NCBI GenBank assembly: GCA_027049035.1
Contig: JALTVI010000115.1
Coordinates: 33,024-97,023, forward strand
Direction of reading: 5' to 3'
DNA from: Sulfurovum sp.
GTDB lineage: Bacteria > Campylobacterota > Campylobacteria > Campylobacterales > Sulfurovaceae
DNA length: 64,000 nucleotides
Positions 18,281 through 25,671 of this stretch are shown here, piece after piece. The stretch's first letter is position 1. Each line of letters starts with the position of its first letter. Position numbers and translations under genes: made by a program. The notes below the pieces were generated by a model, which did not search any database, was not told the DNA's origin, and was given only the letters and a program-made list of their open reading frames with translations.

Positions 18281-19041
18281 GCGGCGGCTTCCTTTTTGAT
18301 GCTGCTTTCAATCACCTCAAATGCCGGTTTGAGGATCTTTTCGACATAGATTTCACTCTCATCATAGATCTGTAGCAGCGTGGAGAGCTGTCCGATTCTG
18401 GCATTGTCATCCGCGTCAAACGCCTCATCAAGCGCATCTTCAAGGATCTTTTTCTCCACATCATCAAAAGCGATCTCATAGATGCTCTTGGCATTTTGTC
18501 GGCTCAAGTCGATCACATCGCTCTCTGTCAAAATCAGATACTCCGCATCGAGGAAGGCTTGGAAAAAATCTCCATACTGAAACTGCAAACGCTTAGGGTT
18601 TCTTACTCTTGAAAGAGCGAAGATCACCGGCACATCAAAGCCCTTGATCATCTCATAGGTCTTTTCGGCGTTTTTAAGATCTTGGTATCCTCCACTCATC
18701 GGAATGATAAAGAGATCGATCTTGCGGTAAAGCCGTGTCTTTTTCAATCCCTCAATGATGATGGTGGTGGTTTTGTTACCGCCCACATCGATGACGATGT
18801 TTTTATCCTTGGATACCAGGATCGTATCTTTCAATACTTCATCCACATCCGTACCGTCTCCGATCTCCACCTGGGATGATTTGATCTTGGAGTTTGAGAA
18901 TGTTTCACTATCTTTGTTTTCATCATCAAACTCAATAAGCTGCACCTCTTGCTTTTTTGCCAAAAACGAAGCTGCTGCTACCTGGAACGCCACGGTGCTC
19001 TTGCTAGCACCTCCTTTTGTGTTTACTACTGCGATTGTCAT
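18277..19041 (-). CDS. ParA/MinD-like partition ATPase
   Basis: A 254-residue P-loop ATPase with the deviant Walker A NTKGGASKST at residues 7-16 and Walker B-like IVIDVGG near 80-86. It may stabilise an excised circular form or position the relaxosome. No ParB-like partner is obvious. It overlaps traJ by four bases and is itself overlapped at its start by a 59-codon ORF. Placement in the mobilization operon recalls ParA-like proteins of IncP elements. Confidence 0.85.
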   Translation of the reverse strand: MTIAVVNTKGGASKSTVAFQVAAASFLAKKQEVQLIEFDDENKDSETFSNSKIKSSQVEIGDGTDVDEVLKDTILVSKDKNIVIDVGGNKTTTIIIEGLKKTRLYRKIDLFIIPMSGGYQDLKNAEKTYEMIKGFDVPVIFALSRVRNPKRLQFQYGDFFQAFLDAEYLILTESDVIDLSRQNAKSIYEIAFDDVEKKILEDALDEAFDADDNARIGQLSTLLQIYDESEIYVEKILKPAFEVIESSIKKEAAA

Positions 19042-19217
19042 TGTTTTTTACTCCTTATGTTGATTGTGTATCTTTTCTGCCACTGCAAGATGGCATCTCT
19101 AAATCTAAACTCTTCTTCCTCGGTTAGGCGTATAGGCTTGAAGAGATCAAAGTAGTACCGATGGGCGATAGTGACCAAAGCATCCGCCTCTTTTTGGTTT
19201 AGGGTAATAGTGATCAT
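19038..19217 (-). CDS. Small hypothetical protein, 59 aa
   Basis: This ORF is below the length cut-off of the supplied track. It starts at an ATG with AAAGGAGCG seven bases before it. It encodes MITITLNQKEADALVTIAHR... with an acidic middle (TEEEE) and basic end, and its TGA overlaps the ParA ATG. It fills the gap between trbL and parA exactly, which argues that it is real. No family is recognised. Confidence 0.65.
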   Translation of the reverse strand: MITITLNQKEADALVTIAHRYYFDLFKPIRLTEEEEFRFRDAILQWQKRYTINIRSKKQ

Positions 19218-19219
19218 CG

Positions 19220-20545
19220 TTACGCTCCTTTGATCCCACCGGTGCTACTACCGCCGCTTTTGATTTGGCTCATGTCAAAGCCGTATCGATCTTTATTGGA
19301 TGAGGACGATTCGCTACCGCCTTTGGATCCCGATGTGCTACTACCTGTTGCAATATTGACGGCTCCTTTGGCAGTGTTTGCAGCGACTTTGAATGTTCCG
19401 CCAACCGCTTTAGCCGCCATTGCCCCGCTACCTTGTCCGACAGTTGAGGAGGCACCGCCGGTAAAACTGCGAATGCCGCCAGCCGTCATACCTGCCGCCG
19501 CTCCAATAGCTGCACCTCCGGTAGCTTTAAGAGTGGTTTTGATAGCAGTTCCTTTGCCTCCACCCGAATTCCCACCGGCTGCCGCCGCCTCTTTGACGGC
19601 ACTATAGCCTGCCGAAGCGCCTTGTTGTGCTCCGCGTGATATGTTTCGAATCGAATTGGAAACAAAAGCATGCGCCATTTGAACGCCCACGCTGTTATCA
19701 CCGCCGCCGTGACCGTTAAAGTAGCTGTCCACAAATCCGTTTGCACCGAATGCCACCGTAACCATCATAAGCGAGACGACAACCAGCGCAACATAATCGA
19801 AAAGGTTACTCCAGGGATCTATCATCATTTGATTGACAATGGTAAATGTGACCGAAATGATCAAAAGCTGCATAAACCATTTCGCACCCCATCGTATAAC
19901 ATTGACGACACTGTTGATTGCCCAAGGTCGCGTATATTCAAAACTGCCGAAACCGATCCAAAATACGCCGACATAGAGGCTAAAGACAAAAAAAGCATAG
20001 GTCATCAGCGCAATACCCACCAAAATGGCAACTACAATAGTCTCGATGGCACCGATGGCAACGAGAGTCAGCGATTCGGGGATGTGTTTCCAGCCGTTGA
20101 TTTGTATCTTTGTCCAAATGTACCACCACATATGCGATATGTTTTCAACCACCTTGTCTAAGCTTGATACATTGCCATGCGTAGCTCTGTTTGCCAACTC
20201 CGTAAAGCCGTTAAATACGCTTTTCATCCAACCGGGATGATCGAAGATCGCCAAAAAGAGACCGTAAAAGAGCATGAACCGAATCAATGCCGCCATCACC
20301 GCACCCAACTCCATCTCTTGACGCAAAAACATAAATCCGAAAGTAATGACCATTTGCATCAAGCCCAGCGTCACAAAAAGCCACTTTGCAGGTCCCTTGA
20401 TCGGATCGTAAAAGCTGCTGATCATTTGATCGAACTTATCCATCGTGTACGATGGGAAGTTATTTAAGCTGCCTGCAAAAAGATCGGGTGAAAAAACAAG
20501 CAAAAGCAGTAACGCTACGATCACAAATCTCCATTTTTTATTCAT
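19220..20545 (-). CDS. trbL: TrbL/VirB6-like mating-pore membrane protein
   Basis: From the ATG at 20545 (SD AAGGAAG) the protein has about 441 residues: a signal-like hydrophobic N-terminus, five or six further membrane segments up to about residue 265, then a long Gly/Ala/Ser-rich low-complexity tail ending GGSSTGGIKGA. This is the layout of TrbL/VirB6 family inner-membrane T4SS subunits. The 20 extra residues in the ORF track overlap the previous gene and lack an SD. The genes before it are a TrbK-like lipoprotein and TrbJ, the RP4 gene order. The other T4SS genes are absent. Confidence 0.82.
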   Translation of the reverse strand: MNKKWRFVIVALLLLLVFSPDLFAGSLNNFPSYTMDKFDQMISSFYDPIKGPAKWLFVTLGLMQMVITFGFMFLRQEMELGAVMAALIRFMLFYGLFLAIFDHPGWMKSVFNGFTELANRATHGNVSSLDKVVENISHMWWYIWTKIQINGWKHIPESLTLVAIGAIETIVVAILVGIALMTYAFFVFSLYVGVFWIGFGSFEYTRPWAINSVVNVIRWGAKWFMQLLIISVTFTIVNQMMIDPWSNLFDYVALVVVSLMMVTVAFGANGFVDSYFNGHGGGDNSVGVQMAHAFVSNSIRNISRGAQQGASAGYSAVKEAAAAGGNSGGGKGTAIKTTLKATGGAAIGAAAGMTAGGIRSFTGGASSTVGQGSGAMAAKAVGGTFKVAANTAKGAVNIATGSSTSGSKGGSESSSSNKDRYGFDMSQIKSGGSSTGGIKGA

Positions 20546-20726
20546 TATGCTTCCTTTGGCGGTTCCACTTGCGGTTAAGCAAAAAGAGTTTGACGATACT
20601 AACACCGACCATCACCGCACCGAATATCTTTTGATTGGCTTCTCCATCTATTGCCAGATCGAAACCGAATACGACAAATGCGGCATATACCGCCGCTTCG
20701 ATGTAAACTTCAACGGCACTTCTCAT
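20538..20726 (-). CDS. Small membrane protein between trbK-like and trbL
   Basis: A 62-residue protein with two hydrophobic segments (about 8-26 and 35-50) and a basic C-terminus (NRKWNRQRKHNE). Its stop overlaps the trbL start and its start overlaps the lipoprotein gene stop by four bases, so it is a coupled member of the trb-like operon. RP4 has no exact counterpart at this place. Pilin-like VirB2 is possible on size alone, but there is no evidence for it. Confidence 0.6.
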   Translation of the reverse strand: MRSAVEVYIEAAVYAAFVVFGFDLAIDGEANQKIFGAVMVGVSIVKLFLLNRKWNRQRKHNE

Positions 20727-20893
20727 TTTTGGTACCTGATCGGCGATCTATCGTCCGCGCTCGTATCTTTCGGTTTGTGTGCAAAATTTTCAAAGCTTTG
20801 ATCGTTTGCACCGTGATTAGACTCTTTTTTGTCGCTGCATCCCGTCATACCGATAACCAATGCAAGGCTCATGCCGATTACAAATCTTCTCAT
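20723..20893 (-). CDS. TrbK-like small lipoprotein
   Basis: The proper start is the ATG at 20893, behind GGGGGCG, giving 56 residues: signal peptide MRRFVIGMSLALVIG, lipobox MTGC, then a charged mature part. The longer ORF reads through the trbJ stop region. In RP4 a small lipoprotein (TrbK, entry exclusion) sits exactly between trbJ and trbL, as here. Its last residues, DDRSPIRYQK, repeat the C-terminus of TrbJ next door. Function as an exclusion protein is inferred from position and lipidation only. Confidence 0.65.
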   Translation of the reverse strand: MRRFVIGMSLALVIGMTGCSDKKESNHGANDQSFENFAHKPKDTSADDRSPIRYQK

Positions 20894-20903
20894 CGTCGCC
20901 CCC

Positions 20904-21713
20904 TTATCGTTGATACCTAATCGGTGATCTATCGTCGCTATGCGTATCGTCGGGTTCTTTCGCAAAACTCTCTACCGATGCGCGTCCCATCTGATCTTCT
21001 TGGTTTTGTGCCGCGATATACTCCGCTTGCAGGTTGGCTTGGGTCATAATCGTTTTTTGCAACTTTTGCAGTGACTGCGTTTGATGATAGGCTAACTGGT
21101 TTGCAACGGCAATAGCCGCTTCGGTACCCTTGGCACTGTTCATCGCCTGACGTAAACGCCCCATAAACAGTTGATCGTTGTGCAAGTCGCGCTCCTGTAT
21201 CCCAAGCGTTTTAAGAGCATTCAAAGCTGTATCTCGCGTACTTTGATAGATCGTTTTGTACGCTGCCTGAAAGCTCTGTGCCGTTGCGCCGTTTTGGGTG
21301 AGAAACTGATCATATCCGCGAAATATTTGGTTAAACCGCTGATCGATATTGGCGGCGGTGTAGCTTATTGCCTGCCCTTGCTCCATTGATCGTTTCATCT
21401 GCTGTGCCATATTGAGGAAGTTTTGCTTCATGTTCTCCGGCAGCCGTCCGATGTTTTGCACCATCATCCGCAAGCCCATGATCTTGCGCTGCCAATCCTG
21501 CCATTGGTTCTGCCATTGCAGCAGTTGGGTATAGTATTGCTGGAGTTGTTTGGTGTAGGAGGCTGCACGATCTCCAATATCCGCCGCCCATTGTGCGTCT
21601 TGAGTGATTTCGAGGCTTCCACCAAAGCCGCCAACGCTACCGGCATTTGCCGAAGTTGTGAAAAACATTGCTGCCGCCGCTGCCGAAATTCCCAGTTTTT
21701 TGATTGTTTTCAT
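20904..21713 (-). CDS. trbJ: TrbJ/VirB5-like T4SS protein
   Basis: A 269-residue secreted protein: signal peptide of about 24 residues ending SANAG, then helical Gln-rich repeats (QLQQYYTQLLQWQNQWQDWQRK) typical of TrbJ/VirB5, which form the minor pilus tip. The C-terminus ends DDRSPIRYQR. It heads the block trbJ, lipoprotein, small membrane protein, trbL. No other T4SS structural or energy genes are present, so it must act with a helper machine or in exclusion. Confidence 0.82.
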   Translation of the reverse strand: MKTIKKLGISAAAAAMFFTTSANAGSVGGFGGSLEITQDAQWAADIGDRAASYTKQLQQYYTQLLQWQNQWQDWQRKIMGLRMMVQNIGRLPENMKQNFLNMAQQMKRSMEQGQAISYTAANIDQRFNQIFRGYDQFLTQNGATAQSFQAAYKTIYQSTRDTALNALKTLGIQERDLHNDQLFMGRLRQAMNSAKGTEAAIAVANQLAYHQTQSLQKLQKTIMTQANLQAEYIAAQNQEDQMGRASVESFAKEPDDTHSDDRSPIRYQR

Positions 21714-21746
21714 CGTTTTTACTCCTTTGTGATTTAGATGAAAGAT

Positions 21747-22025
21747 TCAAAGCTCCAGCGGAGCCAAACTCTCTGCCGTCTGCTTGATCACCCGAAGTTT
21801 CATCTCCGCCCTTTCCAATGCGATCAAAAGTGCATCGGCACCGTTGACCGGTGCAGGCTGAGTTCTCATGAGGTGATCCGCCAACCGTGACCGCGCCGCA
21901 TCAAGCTCTTGATCGGCATCGATCATCTCCTGTACTTCTGCCTCCTCCATCTGGAGAATGGAGCAAAACGCCGCCGTTTCGCCCTGCATCCACTCCAAAA
22001 AGTCATTTGCCTTGATTAGCTTCAT
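21747..22025 (-). CDS. Hypothetical protein, 92 aa
   Basis: A small acidic, helical cytoplasmic protein (many E, A, L; no signal or membrane segment). Its start overlaps the stop of the replisome-organizer gene by four bases, and trbJ follows after 33 bp, so it is part of the long minus-strand operon. No family recognised. Confidence 0.65.
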   Translation of the reverse strand: MKLIKANDFLEWMQGETAAFCSILQMEEAEVQEMIDADQELDAARSRLADHLMRTQPAPVNGADALLIALERAEMKLRVIKQTAESLAPLEL

Positions 22026-22879
22026 TTACTTGCCTCCTTGTGTTTATGTTGGATCCATTGGTAAATATCCTTTTTGGCGTAGCTATAATCATCCGTACCA
22101 TCATCAAAAAAGAGATGCAGGTGGCTACCGACATCTACTACGCGGTTGATTTGTTTATTTCCCAGTGAATACCCTACTAACTGTGTATAGTCAAACTCTT
22201 GGATTTTCCGTTTCGTCTCCTCCTGTTGTTTGTTTTGTAGATACTCTTGCTTCCATTTTGTAAAAGCCTCCAGTGCATCTTCGTTCCCCTCACGAAATTT
22301 CTTACGCATCGTTGATCGATATGCCGGTGGATTTTTTGCGGTTGAACAATACTCTTCAAGCCATCGCTGAAAAAGTGGGTCGCTTTCTGTCTCTGTGTCT
22401 GTCTCTGTCTCTATCTCTATCTCTGTCTCTGTCTCTAGCGTCACACTTTCATCACCGCTTCGTAACCGGTGCGTCACACCTGCGTCACAATGTGACGATG
22501 GAAGCTTTTTCTTACCGCTTCTCAAGCGTCTCATTCGTACTGCCGAAGCGGTTTCAGTACCGATATTTTCGGCTGCATAAGGCAAGAAGTATTTACCTTG
22601 CTCCATCCCCTCAAGCATTCCGTGATTGGAAGCATATTCCAGGACAAATCTCACCGTTTTGGCATCTTCATTGATCTCTAATGCGATCTCTTCCTCTATC
22701 GTTTCAAAAATGCCTTGATACACGATGATCCCACTTGTAGGTATGCTGTATGTGAGAATTTTGATATACGCCAAAACATAGGTATCGCCGCCAGGTATGC
22801 TTTGCAATTTGCGTATGCGTAGATCGTCGAAGAAATCCCGCTTGAACTTGAGCCAGTAATAGCGTTTCTCTTTTGCCAT
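22022..22879 (-). CDS. Phage-type replisome organizer (DnaD-like N-terminal domain)
   Basis: This 285-residue protein begins YYWLKFKRDFFDDLRIRKLQSIPGGDTYVLAYIKIL, the signature of the phage replisome organizer N-terminal domain, which binds the replication origin. The middle (about 145-168) is an E-T alternating tract encoded by a TCTCTG-type simple repeat. The C-terminal part (FQRWLEEYCSTAKNPPAYRSTMRKKFREGNEDAL) resembles a DnaD-like helicase-loader region. It probably allows limited replication of the excised element. Start overlaps the HTH gene. Confidence 0.75.
   Translation of the reverse strand: MAKEKRYYWLKFKRDFFDDLRIRKLQSIPGGDTYVLAYIKILTYSIPTSGIIVYQGIFETIEEEIALEINEDAKTVRFVLEYASNHGMLEGMEQGKYFLPYAAENIGTETASAVRMRRLRSGKKKLPSSHCDAGVTHRLRSGDESVTLETETEIEIETETDTETESDPLFQRWLEEYCSTAKNPPAYRSTMRKKFREGNEDALEAFTKWKQEYLQNKQQEETKRKIQEFDYTQLVGYSLGNKQINRVVDVGSHLHLFFDDGTDDYSYAKKDIYQWIQHKHKEASK
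22384..22438. repeat. TCTGTC/TCTCTG simple-sequence repeat in the replisome organizer gene
   Basis: About nine imperfect copies of a TCTCTG/TCTCTA hexamer encode an ETETEIEIETET tract. Changes in hexamer number would keep frame and vary linker length by two residues per unit. Confidence 0.75.
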
Positions 22880-23079
22880 CAGTCAGCCTTTGGTTTGGCT
22901 CTTCTGATATTAGCTTCAATGAATTTTTTCAGATCTTCATATTTGTAATAAACCTTATTACCTATCTTTAAGTATTCTAATTGTCTCTTGGATCTGGCAA
23001 CATTTTGAGTGTTAATTGGAATTGGGGGAATATCCATTATTCCTTTTTCAACTTCTTTTGGCGTTATCCATTTTGACAT
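22879..23079 (-). CDS. HTH DNA-binding protein (AlpA/excisionase type)
   Basis: From the ATG at 23079 (SD AAGGATTG) this is a 66-residue protein: MSKWITPKEVEKG..., QLEYLKIGNKVYYKYEDLKKFIEANI. This is the winged-helix layout of AlpA/Xis-like and repressor proteins. The longer ORF start at 23163 covers the operator region and is unlikely. It heads the long minus-strand operon and faces the divergent gene at 23179 across a TTGCATA repeat region. Confidence 0.7.
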   Translation of the reverse strand: MSKWITPKEVEKGIMDIPPIPINTQNVARSKRQLEYLKIGNKVYYKYEDLKKFIEANIRRAKPKAD

Positions 23080-23092
23080 TTTCAATCCTTTA

Positions 23093-23227
23093 TTGCATAA
23101 TGCAAGATTTAATTGTATTTGTATCAATAAAGTTATTATAATGCAATAGAAATCAAAAGTCAAGCTGAAAATTGCATAATGGTTAAAAAAATAGATATAA
23201 TTTCATTTATAAATTGCATATTGCATA
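23093..23227. promoter_or_regulatory. TTGCATA repeat cluster between divergent genes
   Basis: The heptamer TTGCATA or its complement occurs at 23093, 23142 (inverted), 23172, 23214 and 23221. The first overlaps a perfect 13-nt palindrome TTGCATAATGCAA (23093-23105). The cluster spans the divergent promoter region and the first codons of the plus-strand gene. It is probably an operator array for one of the flanking HTH proteins; iterons for replication are an alternative, since the replisome organizer is nearby. Confidence 0.6.
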
Positions 23228-24057
23228 AAAAAGAGGCTCTTGTGAAGATTTCTAAAAATGATATTTATTCTAAATTATTTGGATTTAATCCCTCTACTCT
23301 TTATAGATGGAGGGAGAATGAAGAGGAACGACCAGTTTTAGGTTTAATAGATAATATCTTTACACTCTCTGAGCTAAAAGAGTGGGTCGAAAACAGGGTA
23401 ATTCCTGCGAGATTTAAAGTACTCCAAGAGCAAGAGCTTGTCTATAAATACGCGAAGCATCAATATTTTAATGTGATGGAGACAATTGGAAGCCTTGGCG
23501 ATATAGCCAATAAAGACTTTATGGATTTCTACTTCAATGTTCTGGTATTCGCTAAAAACAATGTAGAGCAGCAAACAACCTATAGTCCGTTTGATATCCA
23601 AAAGTCAAGTATTCTCTATGCCGCACGAAACGGGTTCGCCCTTGAAACGCATAATGATGGATTGATGCCAAAATTTGAAGCAGGCATAGAGCTACTTTCC
23701 CATTTTGATTGTTATATCAATCAATTTATTCTTGCAAACATTTTACAAGACTTTCAGCCTATGATAAATACGGAAATAGACGATAGCGGCTTTAAGATCG
23801 ATGTGAGTGTTGAAGCCTATCTACATGCGCTTCTCTTTGCACTTTACGAAGTGCATACGGATAAACCTTATGATGAAAAGAGAATAATACTGCTTGCTCT
23901 GCTAAATGAGTTTTATTCTTTTTTTCGCCTGTCAACAATCTCTGATCAGGAACTTGAGACAGTTTCTTTGGATACCGCTCTAAAAAAGCATTTTGATATT
24001 GTGCAAAAGCATTTTGATAAGCTGATGGAGGGTATTCAAACGACTGGAAATATGTAA
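23179..24057 (+). CDS. Hypothetical protein with HTH-like N-terminus, possible regulator
   Basis: This 292-residue protein has an N-terminal segment (about 25-75) resembling a DNA-binding helix-turn-helix (ISKNDIYSKLFGFNPSTLYRWREN), then an all-helical region with no motif I recognise. It lies divergent to the minus-strand operon, and the intergenic TTGCATA repeats extend into its first codons, which suggests autoregulation. It is the only plus-strand gene in this part of the element apart from traK. No membrane segments. Function is inferred as regulatory only. Confidence 0.65.
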   Translation: MVKKIDIISFINCILHKKEALVKISKNDIYSKLFGFNPSTLYRWRENEEERPVLGLIDNIFTLSELKEWVENRVIPARFKVLQEQELVYKYAKHQYFNVMETIGSLGDIANKDFMDFYFNVLVFAKNNVEQQTTYSPFDIQKSSILYAARNGFALETHNDGLMPKFEAGIELLSHFDCYINQFILANILQDFQPMINTEIDDSGFKIDVSVEAYLHALLFALYEVHTDKPYDEKRIILLALLNEFYSFFRLSTISDQELETVSLDTALKKHFDIVQKHFDKLMEGIQTTGNM

Positions 24058-24073
24058 CTTTTCAAAACCGGAT

Positions 24074-24937
24074 TTAAAATTTTGGACCAGATGAATTTCT
24101 CCAGGTATTAGTTATTTCTTTATTTTCCTTTTTCTTCTTTTCTTTCTCATCATTCTCGAATTTTACATACACATTTGGATTAGGATTGAATGGGGGCGTT
24201 TGTCCCGGTGTAGGAGTCGGTTCGAAACCCGGACCATGTATATCTGCTTTTATGATAAACTTTGGCTTTATCTTCTTATTTCCTTCTGCAATCTTAATCG
24301 TTTCCTTGCTGAAATCTAAATCAAAACCGTTAAGAAATCTATTTAGTTGAGTTGGTAGTGTTGTTGTCTTTGTTACCTCAATATCATCTAACTTCAATTG
24401 TCTATCATTTATATTTTTAGCATCTACCAATTGTTTTAGAAATTGTGTTTCCAATATAGGTAAAAAAGAATTGTGAGAATACAAAAGATAGTAGGATGAA
24501 GTTGTATTTCCAAGAAATCTATTCATTTGTTCTTTCTCAAATCTGTAAAATTTATAATCGTATTCTTGGTAATCACGTTTTGCTTCAATAAATGAGACTC
24601 CGACAAAAGAACTGCCATTGCTCAGATGAAATTCAACTACAAAGGCAATGTCACCAAAATATTGTTCAGCTTTGCCGTTTTGCTTCCAAATATTGATATT
24701 GAAATGATGTTTCAAATTTGATTTTATTGCATAAGCCAAAGATCTTGTTATAAAATCTTCATCCCAGTTGTCTATATCATCCTCTACTTTTATCATTTCA
24801 TCAAACAATTGACATATGAGCGATTTATCAAAAACAAACCAATCTTTAAACAAGTTTCCATTATCTACACAAGCATCTTCATTTCCACTTTTATATAAAT
24901 CAAAGGCTTTGTTTATAATGTAATCTAAAATTTGCAT
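24074..24937 (-). CDS. Hypothetical protein, possible PD-(D/E)xK nuclease fold
   Basis: I place the start at the ATG at 24937 because AGAGGG sits six bases before it; the track start (GTG at 25006) lies in the oriT repeat, and ATG 24958 is another option. The 287-residue protein contains GDIAFVVEFHLS followed about 10 residues later by VSFIEAKRDYQEYD, an arrangement like the D...ExK core of PD-(D/E)xK nucleases. The end is a Pro/Asn-rich then Lys/Glu-rich tail (TPTPGQTPPFNPNPN). It could be a defence protein or an element-specific nuclease. No neighbour forms an obvious operon with it; it converges with the 23179 gene. Confidence 0.6.
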   Translation of the reverse strand: MQILDYIINKAFDLYKSGNEDACVDNGNLFKDWFVFDKSLICQLFDEMIKVEDDIDNWDEDFITRSLAYAIKSNLKHHFNINIWKQNGKAEQYFGDIAFVVEFHLSNGSSFVGVSFIEAKRDYQEYDYKFYRFEKEQMNRFLGNTTSSYYLLYSHNSFLPILETQFLKQLVDAKNINDRQLKLDDIEVTKTTTLPTQLNRFLNGFDLDFSKETIKIAEGNKKIKPKFIIKADIHGPGFEPTPTPGQTPPFNPNPNVYVKFENDEKEKKKKENKEITNTWRNSSGPKF

Positions 24938-24996
24938 CAATTTCCCTCTATGCTTCATTTGAGCATCCCCCGGATGCGAATACTCTTCAGGACGAA

Positions 24997-25046
24997 AAAT
25001 GCCCACCTGTCGCTTGCGGCGGTGGACTTTTTACCCATCCTGCCTT
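24997..25046 (+). other. oriT: IncP/RP4-like origin of transfer (oriT)
   Basis: An imperfect inverted repeat (CCACC-T-GTCGC / GCGGC-GGTGG, loop TT, 25003-25025) is followed 11 bp later by CCATCCTGCC, matching the RP4-type nick consensus YATCCTG^Y. The predicted nick is between 25042 and 25043 on the plus strand. The order inverted repeat, short AT-rich spacer, nick site is that of RP4/RK2 oriT. The TraK-like gene starts 130 bp downstream, as in RP4. Confidence 0.78.
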
Positions 25047-25175
25047 TTATTCAACGTTCATTTTAATCCATTTTATTGCATTATACTGCATTTTATTGAA
25101 ATACTCCTTCATATAAACAACATACAATAGCATAGTTAGGAATATTATAGGAATATATAACGAATATAATGGAAT

Positions 25176-25634
25176 ATGAAAGTAAAACTATGGTATATTT
25201 ATGGAATGGATATAGCAAAACTTGACAAATACCTGCAACCTCGCAAACAATCGGTGCTTACCCCGTATCTGGAAGAGATTCGCTACTTGGTAGAGCGTGG
25301 AGCTACACAAAAATCTATCCTGGAGTATCTCAAAAACGAAGAGGGAGTGGAAGTAACGCAATCCTACCTCTCGCGCTTTATCAAACGCTACATCACCGCC
25401 GGTGATACCACGCCAAAAAGAAAGCGTATCCCCGAACCTGTAGCCGAAGCCTCCATCGATGTACCGGCAGAGGATACGGTGGAAAATAGAAAAGCCCCGA
25501 AGGAAACACCGGCAAAAACTCAGAAAGCCAAAGATCCACAAGATGAGAATAGTGATATCTCCAAAGAGGAGCGGGAGAAGATGCTCGAAGAGATGATCAA
25601 GCGTAATCAAAACGCCTTGGGCAAGTGGGCGTGA
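25176..25634 (+). CDS. traK: TraK-like oriT-binding protein
   Basis: A 152-residue protein with a helical DNA-binding N-terminal half (LEEIRYLVERGATQKSILEYLKNEEGVEVTQSYLSRFIKRYI) and a Pro/Ala/Lys-rich linker, ending in a charged tail. RP4 TraK has this same build and bends oriT DNA just upstream of its own gene. Position directly behind the predicted oriT supports the call. The start may instead be ATG 25206 (MDIAKLDKYLQ); neither start has a strong SD. A copy of the CACAGTTTTGTAGTCAT repeat begins right after the stop. Confidence 0.72.
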   Translation: MKVKLWYIYGMDIAKLDKYLQPRKQSVLTPYLEEIRYLVERGATQKSILEYLKNEEGVEVTQSYLSRFIKRYITAGDTTPKRKRIPEPVAEASIDVPAEDTVENRKAPKETPAKTQKAKDPQDENSDISKEEREKMLEEMIKRNQNALGKWA

Positions 25635-25657
25635 GATTCACAGTTTTGTAGTCATAT
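25635..25657. repeat. Third copy of GATTCACAGTTTTGTAGTCAT
   Basis: This copy matches the sequence in the relaxase 3' end at 16313 over 21 bp and the second copy at 16339 over 19 bp. It follows the traK stop codon directly. Confidence 0.7.
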
Positions 25658-25671
25658 TAGCCAGTCAAACA

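Noticed and set aside
22022-22879. Prophage hypothesis from the replisome organizer
   Set aside because: No capsid, tail, terminase or lysis gene is present between the att sites. Relaxase and oriT point to a mobilizable element.
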